A DNA stretch of 64,000 nt from the NCBI GenBank assembly GCA_035293985.1, contig DATGLS010000050.1:1-64000 (forward strand), given 5' to 3'. Below, in pieces: positions 24,021-31,416 of this stretch (position 1 is the stretch's first letter; every line of letters begins with the position of its first letter). This stretch comes from JAVDCA01 sp035293985. Lineage in GTDB: Bacteria; Pseudomonadota; Alphaproteobacteria; Rhizobiales; Xanthobacteraceae. The translations under genes and the position numbers were made by a program. The notes beneath the pieces are model-generated. The model made no database searches. It had not been told where the DNA came from and worked only from the letters and a program-made list of their open reading frames with translations.

Positions 24021-26951
24021 TTACGCCGCTGCCGACGTGCCGTCGCCGGTTTGCGCGCCGGCGAATCCCATCTCCGCTGCCGGCCGCGGACGGCCGAACA
24101 GATATCCTTGCATCAGGGTCACCCCGAGCCCGCGCAGGACCCCGCACTGTTCTTCCGTTTCGACGCCCTCGGCCGTCGTCGCGATGCCCAGTCCCTTGGC
24201 GAGCGCCAGGATCGACGAGACGACCGCCGCCACTTCGGGGCGCGTCGTCAACTGCCGGACGAATGAGCGGTCGATCTTGATCATGTCGAAGGGCATCATG
24301 GTGAGATAGCTCAGCGACGAATAGCCCGTGCCGAAGTCGTCGAGCGCGATCGAAACGCCGAGATTCTTCAGCTGGCGAACCAATCGGATCGTATCGGCAT
24401 GATTTTCGATCAGCATCGACTCGGTGATTTCCAGCTCGAGCCGCTCGGGGCTGAGACCGGATTCGACGAGCGCCAGCAGTATGACGTCCAGGAGATTGGC
24501 TGCCCTGAACTGGGCAGCCGACAGGTTGATCGCCACCTTCGTGTTCTCGGGCCAGCTCGCCGCAGCCTGCAAGGCGGTCTGCAGGACCCATTCGCCGAGT
24601 TGAACGATCAAACCGTTTTCCTCGGCGAGCGGAACGAATTGGCTGGGCGGAACGGGGCCTCGCACCGGATGATTCCAGCGTGCCAGGGCTTCGGCGCCGC
24701 GCCACTCCCCGCTCGCGGCATCGACGATCGGCTGATAATGGACCTCCAATTGATCGTGCGCGAGTGCGTGACGCAGATCCTGCACCAGCTCGTGACGAAC
24801 GTTCGCATCCGCCATCATCTGTGCGTCGAAGAACCGAAATCCATTTCGCCCTTCGGATTTCTGCCGATAGAGCGCCAAGTCCGCCATCTTCATCAAATCG
24901 TGCGGCTCCGAGCCGTCGTCGGGCGCCAGCGCGATCCCGATGCTCGCGTCGATATCGACCCGCGAAGATGCGAGCTTGATCGGTTCGGATAGGCTTCGAC
25001 CTATGGCTTCCGCGATCTCCCGCGCGGCGTCGCGGCCGGCCGGCGCGCCGGCGCGCAGGACGGCAAACTCGTCTCCGCCGAGACGCGCCACCACGTCGGT
25101 GGCGCGAACAGCCGACTTCAGCCGCCGCGCGACCTCGGTCAGGAGCATGTCGCCGGCCGCATGGCCGAGCGAATCGTTGGCGTCCTTGAAGCGGTCGAGA
25201 TCCACGGCGAGGACCGCGTAGGGCTCGCCGTGCGACCTCAGGCGGTCCCGGGCCTCCTCGAGGCTTTCCAGAAACAGCGTCCGGTTCGCGAGGCCGGTCA
25301 GCAGGTCGTGATGCGCCATGTACTTGATGCGCTCTTCCGCCCGCCTGCTCTCGGTGATGTCCTCGTGGGTCACCACCCAGCCGCCGCCGGCCATCGGGCG
25401 ACTGACGACGCGCATGCTGCGTCCGTCGGAGAGCTCGAGGGTCATGTTGGACGAGCGGCCATGCGCCGCGTCCTCGATGATCTTGCGGCAATACTGTTCC
25501 TCGTCTCCGTCGAACAGGCCGGCTTGCTTGCGATGCCGGATCAAGTCGCGCAAAGTGCATCCCGGCTGCACGACGTCCGGCGACAGGCGATACATGTCGA
25601 TGTACCGTCGATTGCACAGCATGAGCCGGCTCTCGCGATCGAACATGAGAAGGCCTTGCGACATGTTCTCGACCGCAGCCTCGGTCTGCTGCTTCTGCGC
25701 AATCACCTGCTCCCGAGCGCGCTGCTGCGCCGAGACGTCGACGATCGCATTGAGCCGCGCCGCGCGGCCGTGCTGCATGATGGTGCGCGCGTAGACGCAA
25801 ACGTGGATGATGCGACCGTCGGCGGTGATGTGGCGCCGAATGGCTTGCCCCTGGCTGAAGGCGCCGGTGGCCATGAACTGAAGAAACGCCGTGCGGTCCT
25901 CGGGCGGCCGGATATCGAGCACGCTCATGCCCATGAACTGCTCGCGGCTGTAGCCGTAGTGCGCGACCGCGGCGGCGTTGACGGCGAGGAACCGGTTCGT
26001 TTCGGAGTCCACGACCCACATCGGCATCGGGTTTTCCTCGAACAGCAGTCGAAACGATTCCTCCCGCCGCTTGAGGTCGGTGATGTCGACGCGCACCCCG
26101 ATGCTGCCGCTCTCGGTATGCCTTTCCTCGACGCGGCACCACCGGCCCGGGCCGATCTGCTGTTCGTGCCCGATCTGCGACCGGCGATGAAGGTCGAGAC
26201 GCCGCGCGAGCCATTCCTCCTCGCGGCCTATCGCTTCCGGATACCAGCCGCGAGCGAGTCCTTTGCGCAGGACCTCCTCGAAGGAAACGCCGGCCGAAAT
26301 GAGCTCGCCGGTCGGGTCGAACATCTCGGCGTATCTTCGATTCCACAGCACATACCGGTCGTCGGCATCGAAGATGACCAGCCCTTCGGGAACGACATCG
26401 AGCGCATCGAGCAGTCGCGCGTGTGCGGCCCGCGCCTCGGCTTCGGCCCGCTCGGCATTGGCTTTTGCGGCCGCGAGCGCCGCCTGCGCCTGAAATTTCT
26501 CGGTCACGTCCTCATGCGTCGCGACCCAGCCGCCGTCCGGCATGGGCCTGTGATGGATCTCGAAGACTCGACCGTTGCTCAGCTCCACGATCGAGTCGCT
26601 GGGTTTCATCTCGACCGCGATGTTGTCGCGCCAGGCGAGATACTGCTCGGGACTCATCTTCGGATAGGTGCCGGCCGCGAATCGCAGCTCCACGATCTCC
26701 TCGAGTGTCATTCCCGGCCGGACGCCGTCGGGATCCAGCTGGTACATTTCCGTGTAGCGCCGGTTGCAGGCGACCAGACGATGCTGGCCGTCGAAGAAGC
26801 ACAGCCCCTCCGACATGTTGTTCATGGCGGTGTCGAAGCGCTCGGCCATTGCGGCGAGGTCCGCGACCCGCGCCGAGCGAAGCGCGGGACGGGATTCAGT
26901 CCGGGTGCTGCGCGCCCGCAGCCGTGTCAGAAGTGAGCCGAGCATGCCCAT
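24021..26951 (-). CDS. PAS-GGDEF-EAL sensor protein (c-di-GMP turnover)
   Basis: A 976-residue cytoplasmic protein. There are four PAS-like repeats in the first ~560 residues (MNNMSEGLCFFDGQHRLVAC; LDVVPEGLVIFDADDRYVLW; NPMPMWVVDSETNRFLAVNA; VENMSQGLLMFDRESRLMLC). Then comes GGDEF with intact LGGDEFAVL near 625, then EAL with GAEALARW near 755, NLSAAQF, LELEITES, DDFGTGYSS, IKIDRSFV and TTAEGVET. Both catalytic signatures look complete, so it may be bifunctional. I chose the start giving MGMLGSLLTRLR; an ATG 42 bp earlier is possible. The sensed ligand (haem, flavin or none) cannot be told. Confidence 0.92.
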   Translation of the reverse strand: MGMLGSLLTRLRARSTRTESRPALRSARVADLAAMAERFDTAMNNMSEGLCFFDGQHRLVACNRRYTEMYQLDPDGVRPGMTLEEIVELRFAAGTYPKMSPEQYLAWRDNIAVEMKPSDSIVELSNGRVFEIHHRPMPDGGWVATHEDVTEKFQAQAALAAAKANAERAEAEARAAHARLLDALDVVPEGLVIFDADDRYVLWNRRYAEMFDPTGELISAGVSFEEVLRKGLARGWYPEAIGREEEWLARRLDLHRRSQIGHEQQIGPGRWCRVEERHTESGSIGVRVDITDLKRREESFRLLFEENPMPMWVVDSETNRFLAVNAAAVAHYGYSREQFMGMSVLDIRPPEDRTAFLQFMATGAFSQGQAIRRHITADGRIIHVCVYARTIMQHGRAARLNAIVDVSAQQRAREQVIAQKQQTEAAVENMSQGLLMFDRESRLMLCNRRYIDMYRLSPDVVQPGCTLRDLIRHRKQAGLFDGDEEQYCRKIIEDAAHGRSSNMTLELSDGRSMRVVSRPMAGGGWVVTHEDITESRRAEERIKYMAHHDLLTGLANRTLFLESLEEARDRLRSHGEPYAVLAVDLDRFKDANDSLGHAAGDMLLTEVARRLKSAVRATDVVARLGGDEFAVLRAGAPAGRDAAREIAEAIGRSLSEPIKLASSRVDIDASIGIALAPDDGSEPHDLMKMADLALYRQKSEGRNGFRFFDAQMMADANVRHELVQDLRHALAHDQLEVHYQPIVDAASGEWRGAEALARWNHPVRGPVPPSQFVPLAEENGLIVQLGEWVLQTALQAAASWPENTKVAINLSAAQFRAANLLDVILLALVESGLSPERLELEITESMLIENHADTIRLVRQLKNLGVSIALDDFGTGYSSLSYLTMMPFDMIKIDRSFVRQLTTRPEVAAVVSSILALAKGLGIATTAEGVETEEQCGVLRGLGVTLMQGYLFGRPRPAAEMGFAGAQTGDGTSAAA

Positions 26952-27159
26952 TGTGAGAGTTGTCCCCCCATCGAGATTACTGCCAGGGCGCAAAAGTTCG
27001 GTGAAACGTGGTGGTTAACGGCGACTAAAGGCGCGGTCGCATTGCCGCGACCCGCAGGTCTCGTCGCTGCAGGTCGAGGCCCGCTTTCCCGAGGGGCCGC
27101 TGCGGGCACATCGCTCAAAGCTGACCTATGCGGTGGCCTGCACCGGGCGCACCCGGCAT

Positions 27160-27336
27160 GGCCGTCAGCGCTACGTAGAACACCGGATTTCGGCCAAACC
27201 GATTCCATCAGAAACTGAGGTTGCCGCTGTGTGGGGCGGCGGGCCGTCGGTTCCCGGATGAGCGTGGTGGCGCTCTCGTCCGGGGCTTCCGAGCCTTACG
27301 GGAGACCGATCGCAGGCGCGCGGAGGCGCTCGCCGG
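27160..27336 (+). repeat. Upstream half of the ~380-bp duplicated segment (copy B)
   Basis: Counterpart of 22150-22343. It contains CAGCGCTACGTAGAAC, GTGTGGGGCGGCGGG and the hairpin arms CCCGGATGAGCG and CGCTCTCGTCCGGG, ending at the ATG of the intact zinc-ribbon gene. Confidence 0.7.
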
Positions 27337-27549
27337 ATGGCCAAGCATGAGAGCAAGCCTGAGAGCAAGCCTGAGAGCAAGCGTGAGAGCACTACCGAGG
27401 TTGCTCGCGTCTGCCCGCAGTGCTCTGGCTCGATGAACCTGGTCATGGCGATGCGGTCGCGCACGCAGGACCGGCCCGCGTTCCTGCTCTACGTCTGTCG
27501 CTCATGTGGGCACACCGATCGCATCCCGTGCCCGCCCGTCGCCAAGTAA
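27337..27549 (+). CDS. Small zinc-ribbon protein
   Basis: A 70-residue protein. The N-terminal ~22 residues are low-complexity (three KPESKRES-type repeats, from a GAGAGCAAGCCT tandem repeat). Two CxxC knuckles follow, VCPQCSGSMNL and VCRSCGHTDR, predicted to bind one zinc. It has no membrane segment. A decayed duplicate lies at 22344-22525 and shares its upstream region, including the hairpin. Zinc-ribbon peptides of this size are often nucleic-acid or protein adaptors, but the role here is unknown. It is convergent with the prophage operon. Confidence 0.7.
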   Translation: MAKHESKPESKPESKRESTTEVARVCPQCSGSMNLVMAMRSRTQDRPAFLLYVCRSCGHTDRIPCPPVAK

Positions 27550-27563
27550 CGGGTGGAGCCCGC

Positions 27564-28133
27564 TCACCGCGCCACCCGGGCGATCGCGTTGAGCCCATAG
27601 CGCAGATTCTGGATCTCCGCCTTCGACACCGCCTCGACGCCCGGATCCTCGATGCACACGCGATAGACCGCGGCGTTGACGCGCGAGCCGGCGCCGACGG
27701 CGGCGCCGGCCTCGAGCAAGGCGCGGCGGAAGTCGGCGAAGCGGCGGCGCACCGCCAGGATCGTCCGCTCGTCGGGCTCGGCGCGGGTGGGGCGGCTCGC
27801 GGCGGTGCCGGGCCAGGGCAGCGGCAGGCCCATGATCTGCGCATACTGGAAGACCGTCGCGATATAGGCCTGCGCCGCATGGTACTGATCGTCCGAGACG
27901 CCGCCCGGGTCGCTCGCGCAGACCTGCCAGCGGCGATGCAGGATGCCGATGGTCGAGCCGTTGAGCGCGTTCAGCGCATCGTCGGGTGCAACGCCCGCCT
28001 TGACGCGCTGGCCGCGCGCGGTCGCGGTGATCTCGGCGATGGTCTCGCCACGGCTGCGGCCGGTCGCGGCGTCGCGCCGGCGATCCGCCGCGCGCGGGCG
28101 GCCGAGACGAAGGTGCCGGCGTGCGTGCCGCAT
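27564..28133 (-). CDS. Prophage protein of unknown function
   Basis: A ~189-residue soluble protein at the distal end of the minus-strand early operon. Its N-terminus is Arg-rich (MRHARRHLRLGRPRAADRRR), and its core is helical with YHAAQAYIATVFQYAQIMGL and RRRFADFRRALLEAG. It ends AEIQNLRYGLNAIARVAR. I chose the second ATG because AAAGGGAG lies about 8 bp before it. A relic of a paralog's last codons lies at 18366-18428. Nothing identifies its biochemical role; position suggests a function late in the early region, before the terminase genes. Confidence 0.55.
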   Translation of the reverse strand: MRHARRHLRLGRPRAADRRRDAATGRSRGETIAEITATARGQRVKAGVAPDDALNALNGSTIGILHRRWQVCASDPGGVSDDQYHAAQAYIATVFQYAQIMGLPLPWPGTAASRPTRAEPDERTILAVRRRFADFRRALLEAGAAVGAGSRVNAAVYRVCIEDPGVEAVSKAEIQNLRYGLNAIARVAR

Positions 28134-28169
28134 GGGCATCTCCCTTTGTGATCTCGTTGCGATGCAGGT

Positions 28170-29099
28170 TCATCCGGCGTCCCCCGGCGGCGGCGCGAAG
28201 CCGGGGGGCCAGCGCGTGCGCTCGTGGTGCGGCTGGCCGTCGGCGCGGGCGCGCCGCATGCGCGTGAGGCCGAAGCTCGCGCCGACCGCGTTGCGATGGC
28301 CGTCGTGGTAGTCCCACCATGCCTGCCACTCGGGCGTCTGCGGCGCGATCAGGACGAGCGACACGGGCGCCGCCTCCGCCGTCTCGGCAAATCCCTCGTG
28401 GCGGCGCTGGCTGATGAAGCGGCACGCATGCACGGCCAGGTGGCCGGGCCTGTCGCGCAGCCAGGCGGCGTAGCGCGGCACCGCGGCGATGATCTTTTGC
28501 CGCTCCGCCTCGCCCGCCTCCCGCCACGCCTTCCACGCCTCGGCCTTCGACATCACCGGCGTGCGCGGATAGGGCTTCCAGAATTTGTCCTCGAAAACGG
28601 CCGAATAGCACGCGCCGCCGGTGCGGCCCGATTGCGTTTCCGTTTCCGACGCCGATTCAGATTTCGATTCAGATTGAGATTCAGATTCAGATTTAGATTT
28701 AGATTCTGATTCTGATTCTGATTCTGGATCTGATTCTGACTCTGGGGCCGTTTCCGCAACGGCCGCGGCGGCGTCACGCGCCCGTTTCCTGAAACGTTTC
28801 ACCCGCTCGGTGGAAACGTCGCTGGTGAACTGCCGTTCGTCCCAGTTGTGCGGCGCGAGCCGGCCGTCCGCGCGCCGATCGATCAGCCGCGCCGCCATCA
28901 GCGCCGCGAGGATCGCGTCGGCTCTGGCGCGCGAGACGTGCAGCTTGAACGCAATGTCGTCCGTCGACGGCAGCACGCCCGCGTTCGCCGAGGCGAGGCA
29001 CATGAGGTTGAACCAGGCGCGAAACAGCGCCGGCGAGAGCCGCTGCAGCTTCGGGTCGTCGACCGCGACGTCATAGGCGCGCCACCATCGTCCTTTCAT
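28170..29099 (-). CDS. Prophage replication-like protein with Ser-Glu linker
   Basis: A 309-residue protein. The N-terminal ~110 residues begin MKGRWWRAYDVAVDDPKLQR and continue through SPALFRAWFNLMCLASANAG and a helix-turn-helix-like FKLHVSRARADAILAAL, resembling phage replication-initiation / DnaD-like N-termini. A ~35-residue acidic Ser/Glu/Lys linker encoded by degenerate hexanucleotide repeats follows, then a Trp-rich C-terminal domain (FWKPYPRTPVMSKAEAWKAW). The start overlaps the next upstream gene by 4 bp (ATGA). The function is inferred from phage context. Confidence 0.6.
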   Translation of the reverse strand: MKGRWWRAYDVAVDDPKLQRLSPALFRAWFNLMCLASANAGVLPSTDDIAFKLHVSRARADAILAALMAARLIDRRADGRLAPHNWDERQFTSDVSTERVKRFRKRARDAAAAVAETAPESESDPESESESESKSKSESESQSESKSESASETETQSGRTGGACYSAVFEDKFWKPYPRTPVMSKAEAWKAWREAGEAERQKIIAAVPRYAAWLRDRPGHLAVHACRFISQRRHEGFAETAEAAPVSLVLIAPQTPEWQAWWDYHDGHRNAVGASFGLTRMRRARADGQPHHERTRWPPGFAPPPGDAG

Positions 29100-29314
29100 C
29101 GTCGCCCTCGCGTCGCGCGGCGCGGCGGCGCGGCCCCACCGCGTTTGCGCCGCATCCCTCTGAGGGTGCGCAGGGCGGCGCGCAGCCGCGCGAGGTTTTC
29201 CTGCGCGACGGTGCGGCGCAGCCGGCCGGCCGCGATCAGGCGCGGATAGACGGCGCGGCGCAGGGCGAGCTCGCGCGCGAGCTCGGCGATCTGTTCCTCG
29301 AGGATTGGCTTCAT
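29096..29314 (-). CDS. Small basic prophage protein
   Basis: A 72-residue protein: an N-terminal helix (MKPILEEQIAELARELALRR), then Arg-rich sequence ending PRRATRGRR. The charge suggests nucleic-acid binding. The start overlaps the HNH gene stop and the stop overlaps the replication-like gene start, each by 4 bp, which supports its reality as part of a tightly coupled operon. No family is recognised. Confidence 0.5.
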   Translation of the reverse strand: MKPILEEQIAELARELALRRAVYPRLIAAGRLRRTVAQENLARLRAALRTLRGMRRKRGGAAPPRRATRGRR

Positions 29315-29745
29315 CGCGATCTCCCACAGCCGGCATCGGCGACCTCGTAGGCGACGGCCTCGGCCCGCGTGATGCGCCGGCGCTGGTTGATGCGCTGCTC
29401 GCTCGGCGTCGCCCAGGCGAGATTGCGGCGCGTGTTGTCGAGACTGTCGTTGTCGCGGTGGTCGCACGTATGCGTCGGGCTCGGCCGGCGACGACGCATG
29501 CGCTCGGCGAGGATTACGCGGTGCATGTAGACGGCGATCTTGCGACCGCCGCGCATGACGCAACGCCGGGCGTAGATCCTCACGCCGTACTTCCAGCAAA
29601 AGCGCGTGAAGCTCCACTTCCATTGGCGGAGCCAGGCGTAGTCGACCGCGTCGACCACCACGGCGTACTGCCTGCGCGCCCCGATGCGGATGATGCGCGT
29701 CGTCATGCGCTTCGTCGTCATGCGCTTCGTCATTCTCTTCGTCAT
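29311..29745 (-). CDS. HNH endonuclease
   Basis: A 144-residue protein with the HNH_3/homing-type motif: YMHRVILAERMR supplies the first His, then THTCDHRDNDSLDNTRRNLA and WATPSEQRINQRR. Such nucleases in prophages nick or cut DNA, either as homing enzymes or as packaging partners. The N-terminus is unusual: (M)TKR repeated, encoded by a CGTCATGCGCTT tandem repeat that supplies several possible ATG starts. I chose the outermost, 29745, which has GGGAGGGAG upstream and overlaps the DnaA-like gene as ATGA. Confidence 0.8.
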   Translation of the reverse strand: MTKRMTKRMTTKRMTTRIIRIGARRQYAVVVDAVDYAWLRQWKWSFTRFCWKYGVRIYARRCVMRGGRKIAVYMHRVILAERMRRRRPSPTHTCDHRDNDSLDNTRRNLAWATPSEQRINQRRRITRAEAVAYEVADAGCGRSR

Positions 29746-30281
29746 GGCTCTCCCTCCCGCCACCGGGTGATGATGTCGGCGATCTCGGCGGCGAGCGCCG
29801 GCTCCTGCGCGACCCGCGCCGCGACCTTGAGCGACGCCTGGCACACCGTGGAGGGGTCGCGGCGAAACAGGCGGCCGAGCGCCGTCGTGCTCGCGCCGAG
29901 CTCGCGGCGGCACAGGTACATGGCGAAGTGGCGCGCCTGCGCGACGCGCGCCGTCCCGCGCGCGCCGACCAGCTCGGCGCGGGTCACGCCGAAGTGCGCC
30001 GTCACGAGGTCGATGAGCTCTCGCTCGCGCCGGCGCCCGGTTGCGAACAGCGCGCGCAGGCGCTCGTTGGATTCGGCGAGCGCCCGCCCGCAGCCGGTGC
30101 GGCGAAAGACCACGGCCTCGACCGGCGTCGCCGGCGTCGACCACGTCGGCGTTGCCGCCTGGGGCGGGCTCTCGCGCAGCGGCGCGGACGGCGACCGCGA
30201 CGGCGAATTGAGCCGGGAGCGCACGGCGCGGTAGTGCGCACGCAGCGCGGCGGCGGTCGCGGGCTTGGGGGCGGTCGTCAT
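29742..30281 (-). CDS. Prophage protein with DnaA domain-IV-like HTH
   Basis: A 179-residue protein. The C-terminal ~80 residues contain AQARHFAMYLCRRELGASTT, then ALGRLFRRDPSTVCQASLKV, closely following the DnaA C-terminal DNA-binding pattern (A..Y..RE....S...IG..FGRDHSTV). There is no AAA+ domain; residues 1-60 are Pro/Ser/Ala-rich. A phage-encoded orphan DnaA-box binder could recruit or divert host replication. It overlaps genes on both sides by 4 bp. DNA binding is inferred from the motif. Confidence 0.7.
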   Translation of the reverse strand: MTTAPKPATAAALRAHYRAVRSRLNSPSRSPSAPLRESPPQAATPTWSTPATPVEAVVFRRTGCGRALAESNERLRALFATGRRRERELIDLVTAHFGVTRAELVGARGTARVAQARHFAMYLCRRELGASTTALGRLFRRDPSTVCQASLKVAARVAQEPALAAEIADIITRWREGEP

Positions 30282-30532
30282 GCGGCGCTCGCCTGCGCGC
30301 TGTCGCGCCGCGCCGCCATGAAGGCGCGGGCGCGGTCGACGAGGCGCAGGCTCGGCGCACGCCCGCCGCGCAGGTCGCGCACGAAATTGGGGTCGCGCAG
30401 CGCCGCCCGCCCGAATCCGCTGGGCGACATCCCGGCCCGCTGCAGGAAGGCCTCGATCTCGGCCAGGAACGCGTGAGAGGAGGATTGAGAGGAGGATTGG
30501 GAGCAGGATTGGGAGGAGGACGATTGATCCAT
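30278..30532 (-). CDS. First gene of the prophage early operon, small HTH-like protein
   Basis: An 84-residue protein. A Ser/Gln-rich leader (MDQSSSSQSCSQSS..., from a degenerate GAGGAGGATTGG repeat) is followed by FLAEIEAFLQRAGMSPSGFG and DPNFVRDLRGGRAPSLRLVD, which looks like a truncated lambda-repressor-type HTH (S.SGFG, ...F...L..GR.PSL). Its place, transcribed away from the S24 repressor from an operator-covered promoter, is that of Cro. GAGGGAC precedes the ATG. It overlaps the DnaA-like gene as ATGA. Confidence 0.55.
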   Translation of the reverse strand: MDQSSSSQSCSQSSSQSSSHAFLAEIEAFLQRAGMSPSGFGRAALRDPNFVRDLRGGRAPSLRLVDRARAFMAARRDSAQASAA

Positions 30533-30576
30533 CGCGGGTCCCTCGACGGCATGGAGTGGCGCTCGATGGCAGGAAG

Positions 30577-30608
30577 ATTATAGGATGATTCCTATTAAGG
30601 CAAGCGGC
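30577..30608 (-). promoter_or_regulatory. Promoter of the leftward prophage operon
   Basis: A perfect minus-strand -10 TATAAT (plus-strand ATTATA at 30577-30582) is preceded about 15-16 bp upstream by TTGCCT/CTTGCC as a -35. Initiation near 30570 gives a leader of about 38 bases. The -10 overlaps the first operator. Confidence 0.65.
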
Positions 30609-30642
30609 TTTTTCCTATTGACGGATGAAGGATTGTTCCTAT
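30580..30642. promoter_or_regulatory. Three-site operator (TTCCTAT heptamers)
   Basis: Heptamer TTCCTAT occurs at 30589-30595, 30612-30618 and 30636-30642, 23 and 24 bp apart (about two helical turns). The first is half of a perfect inverted repeat ATAGGA, TGAT, TCCTAT (30580-30595). The sites cover both divergent promoters. They are the expected targets of the S24 repressor and/or its Cro-like counterpart. Confidence 0.7.
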
Positions 30643-30645
30643 ACT
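30618..30645 (+). promoter_or_regulatory. Repressor promoter; transcript predicted leaderless
   Basis: -35 TTGACG (30618-30623), a 16-bp spacer and -10 TATACT (30640-30645). The repressor ATG at 30652 is only 7 bases past the -10, where transcription would begin, so the mRNA should start at or within a base or two of the AUG. Two operator heptamers overlap the -35 and -10. Confidence 0.7.
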
Positions 30646-30651
30646 GGCGTC

Positions 30652-31332
30652 ATGGACCCGGTGCGCGATCTCGTGCTGGCGCGGCTCGATGCGATCGGCG
30701 AAACGCTGAAATCGGCCTCGGTGAAGCTCGGGAAGAACCACGCCTATCTGCAGCAGTTCATCCACCGCGGCGTGCCGGCACGGCTGCCCGAGGAGACGCG
30801 CCACGCGCTCGCCCGCCTGCTCGGCGTCGAGGAAGCGCGCCTGCGCGGCCTGGCCGCCGGCGGCTTCCCGGAGCCGCCGCTATCCGAGATGGCACTCCCC
30901 GAACGCAATGCCGCGCTCGCCGGCCCGGTGCGCTTCACCGGCAAGATCCCGCTCTACGGCCAGGCCGAGGGCGGCGCCGACGGGCAGTTTCCGCTCAATG
31001 GCAGCCTCATCACCGAGATCGACGCGCCGCCGCCGCTCGCCGGCGTCTCCGGCGCCTATGCGGTCATGGTGGTCGGCACCTCGATGGAGCCGCGCTATTT
31101 CGCGGGCGAGGCAGTGTACGTCAGCCCGCGCGTGCCGGTGCGCGCCGGCGATTTCGTCGTCGCCCAGATCGCGACCCACGAAGGCGAGCCGCCCCTCGCC
31201 TACGTCAAGCGCTACCTCGGCCGCAACGACAAGAGCGTGCGCTTCGAGCAGCTCAATCCGGCCAAGCGTCTCACCTTCCCGGCCGACCGTATCGTGTCCA
31301 TCCACCGCGTGGTGATGAGCGGCGAAGGCTGA
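30652..31332 (+). CDS. Prophage repressor, S24 (LexA/CI-like) family
   Basis: A 226-residue repressor. The N-terminal HTH reads LVLARLDAIGETLKSASVKL and GKNHAYLQQFIHRGVP, a phage-repressor type common in alphaproteobacteria. The C-terminal S24 autoprotease has the catalytic Ser in VVGTSMEPRY (Ser144) and Lys in AYVKRYLG (Lys186), with spacing right for the dyad. An Ala-Gly type cleavage site may be the AALAGPVRF segment. I chose the ATG at 30652; an ATG at 30625 lies inside the promoter. It maintains lysogeny and is probably inactivated by RecA filaments after DNA damage. Confidence 0.88.
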   Translation: MDPVRDLVLARLDAIGETLKSASVKLGKNHAYLQQFIHRGVPARLPEETRHALARLLGVEEARLRGLAAGGFPEPPLSEMALPERNAALAGPVRFTGKIPLYGQAEGGADGQFPLNGSLITEIDAPPPLAGVSGAYAVMVVGTSMEPRYFAGEAVYVSPRVPVRAGDFVVAQIATHEGEPPLAYVKRYLGRNDKSVRFEQLNPAKRLTFPADRIVSIHRVVMSGEG

Positions 31333-31357
31333 GCTCCCCCGCCGGTCGATTTCGCGC

Positions 31358-31387
31358 TTGACACGGTGATAGGCCTATTCCTATTAT
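31358..31387 (+). promoter_or_regulatory. Operator-overlapped promoter of the gene after the repressor
   Basis: Consensus -35 TTGACA (31358-31363) and -10 TATTAT (31382-31387), 18 bp apart. The spacer holds a perfect palindrome ATAGGCCTAT (31369-31378) that runs directly into a TTCCTAT heptamer (31378-31384), the same heptamer as in the switch region. It is predicted to be repressed by the S24 repressor. Confidence 0.7.
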
Positions 31388-31416
31388 CCTCCTGCCAACC
31401 GCAGGAGCTCGTCCCG

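Noticed and set aside
25161..26936. Plus-strand frame of ~590 codons opposite the PAS-GGDEF-EAL gene
   Set aside because: The minus strand has all GGDEF and EAL signatures intact; the plus-strand frame is a shadow.
30625..30651. Upstream ATG (MKDCSYTGV) for the S24 repressor
   Set aside because: It lies between the -35 and -10 of the repressor promoter and could not be transcribed from it.
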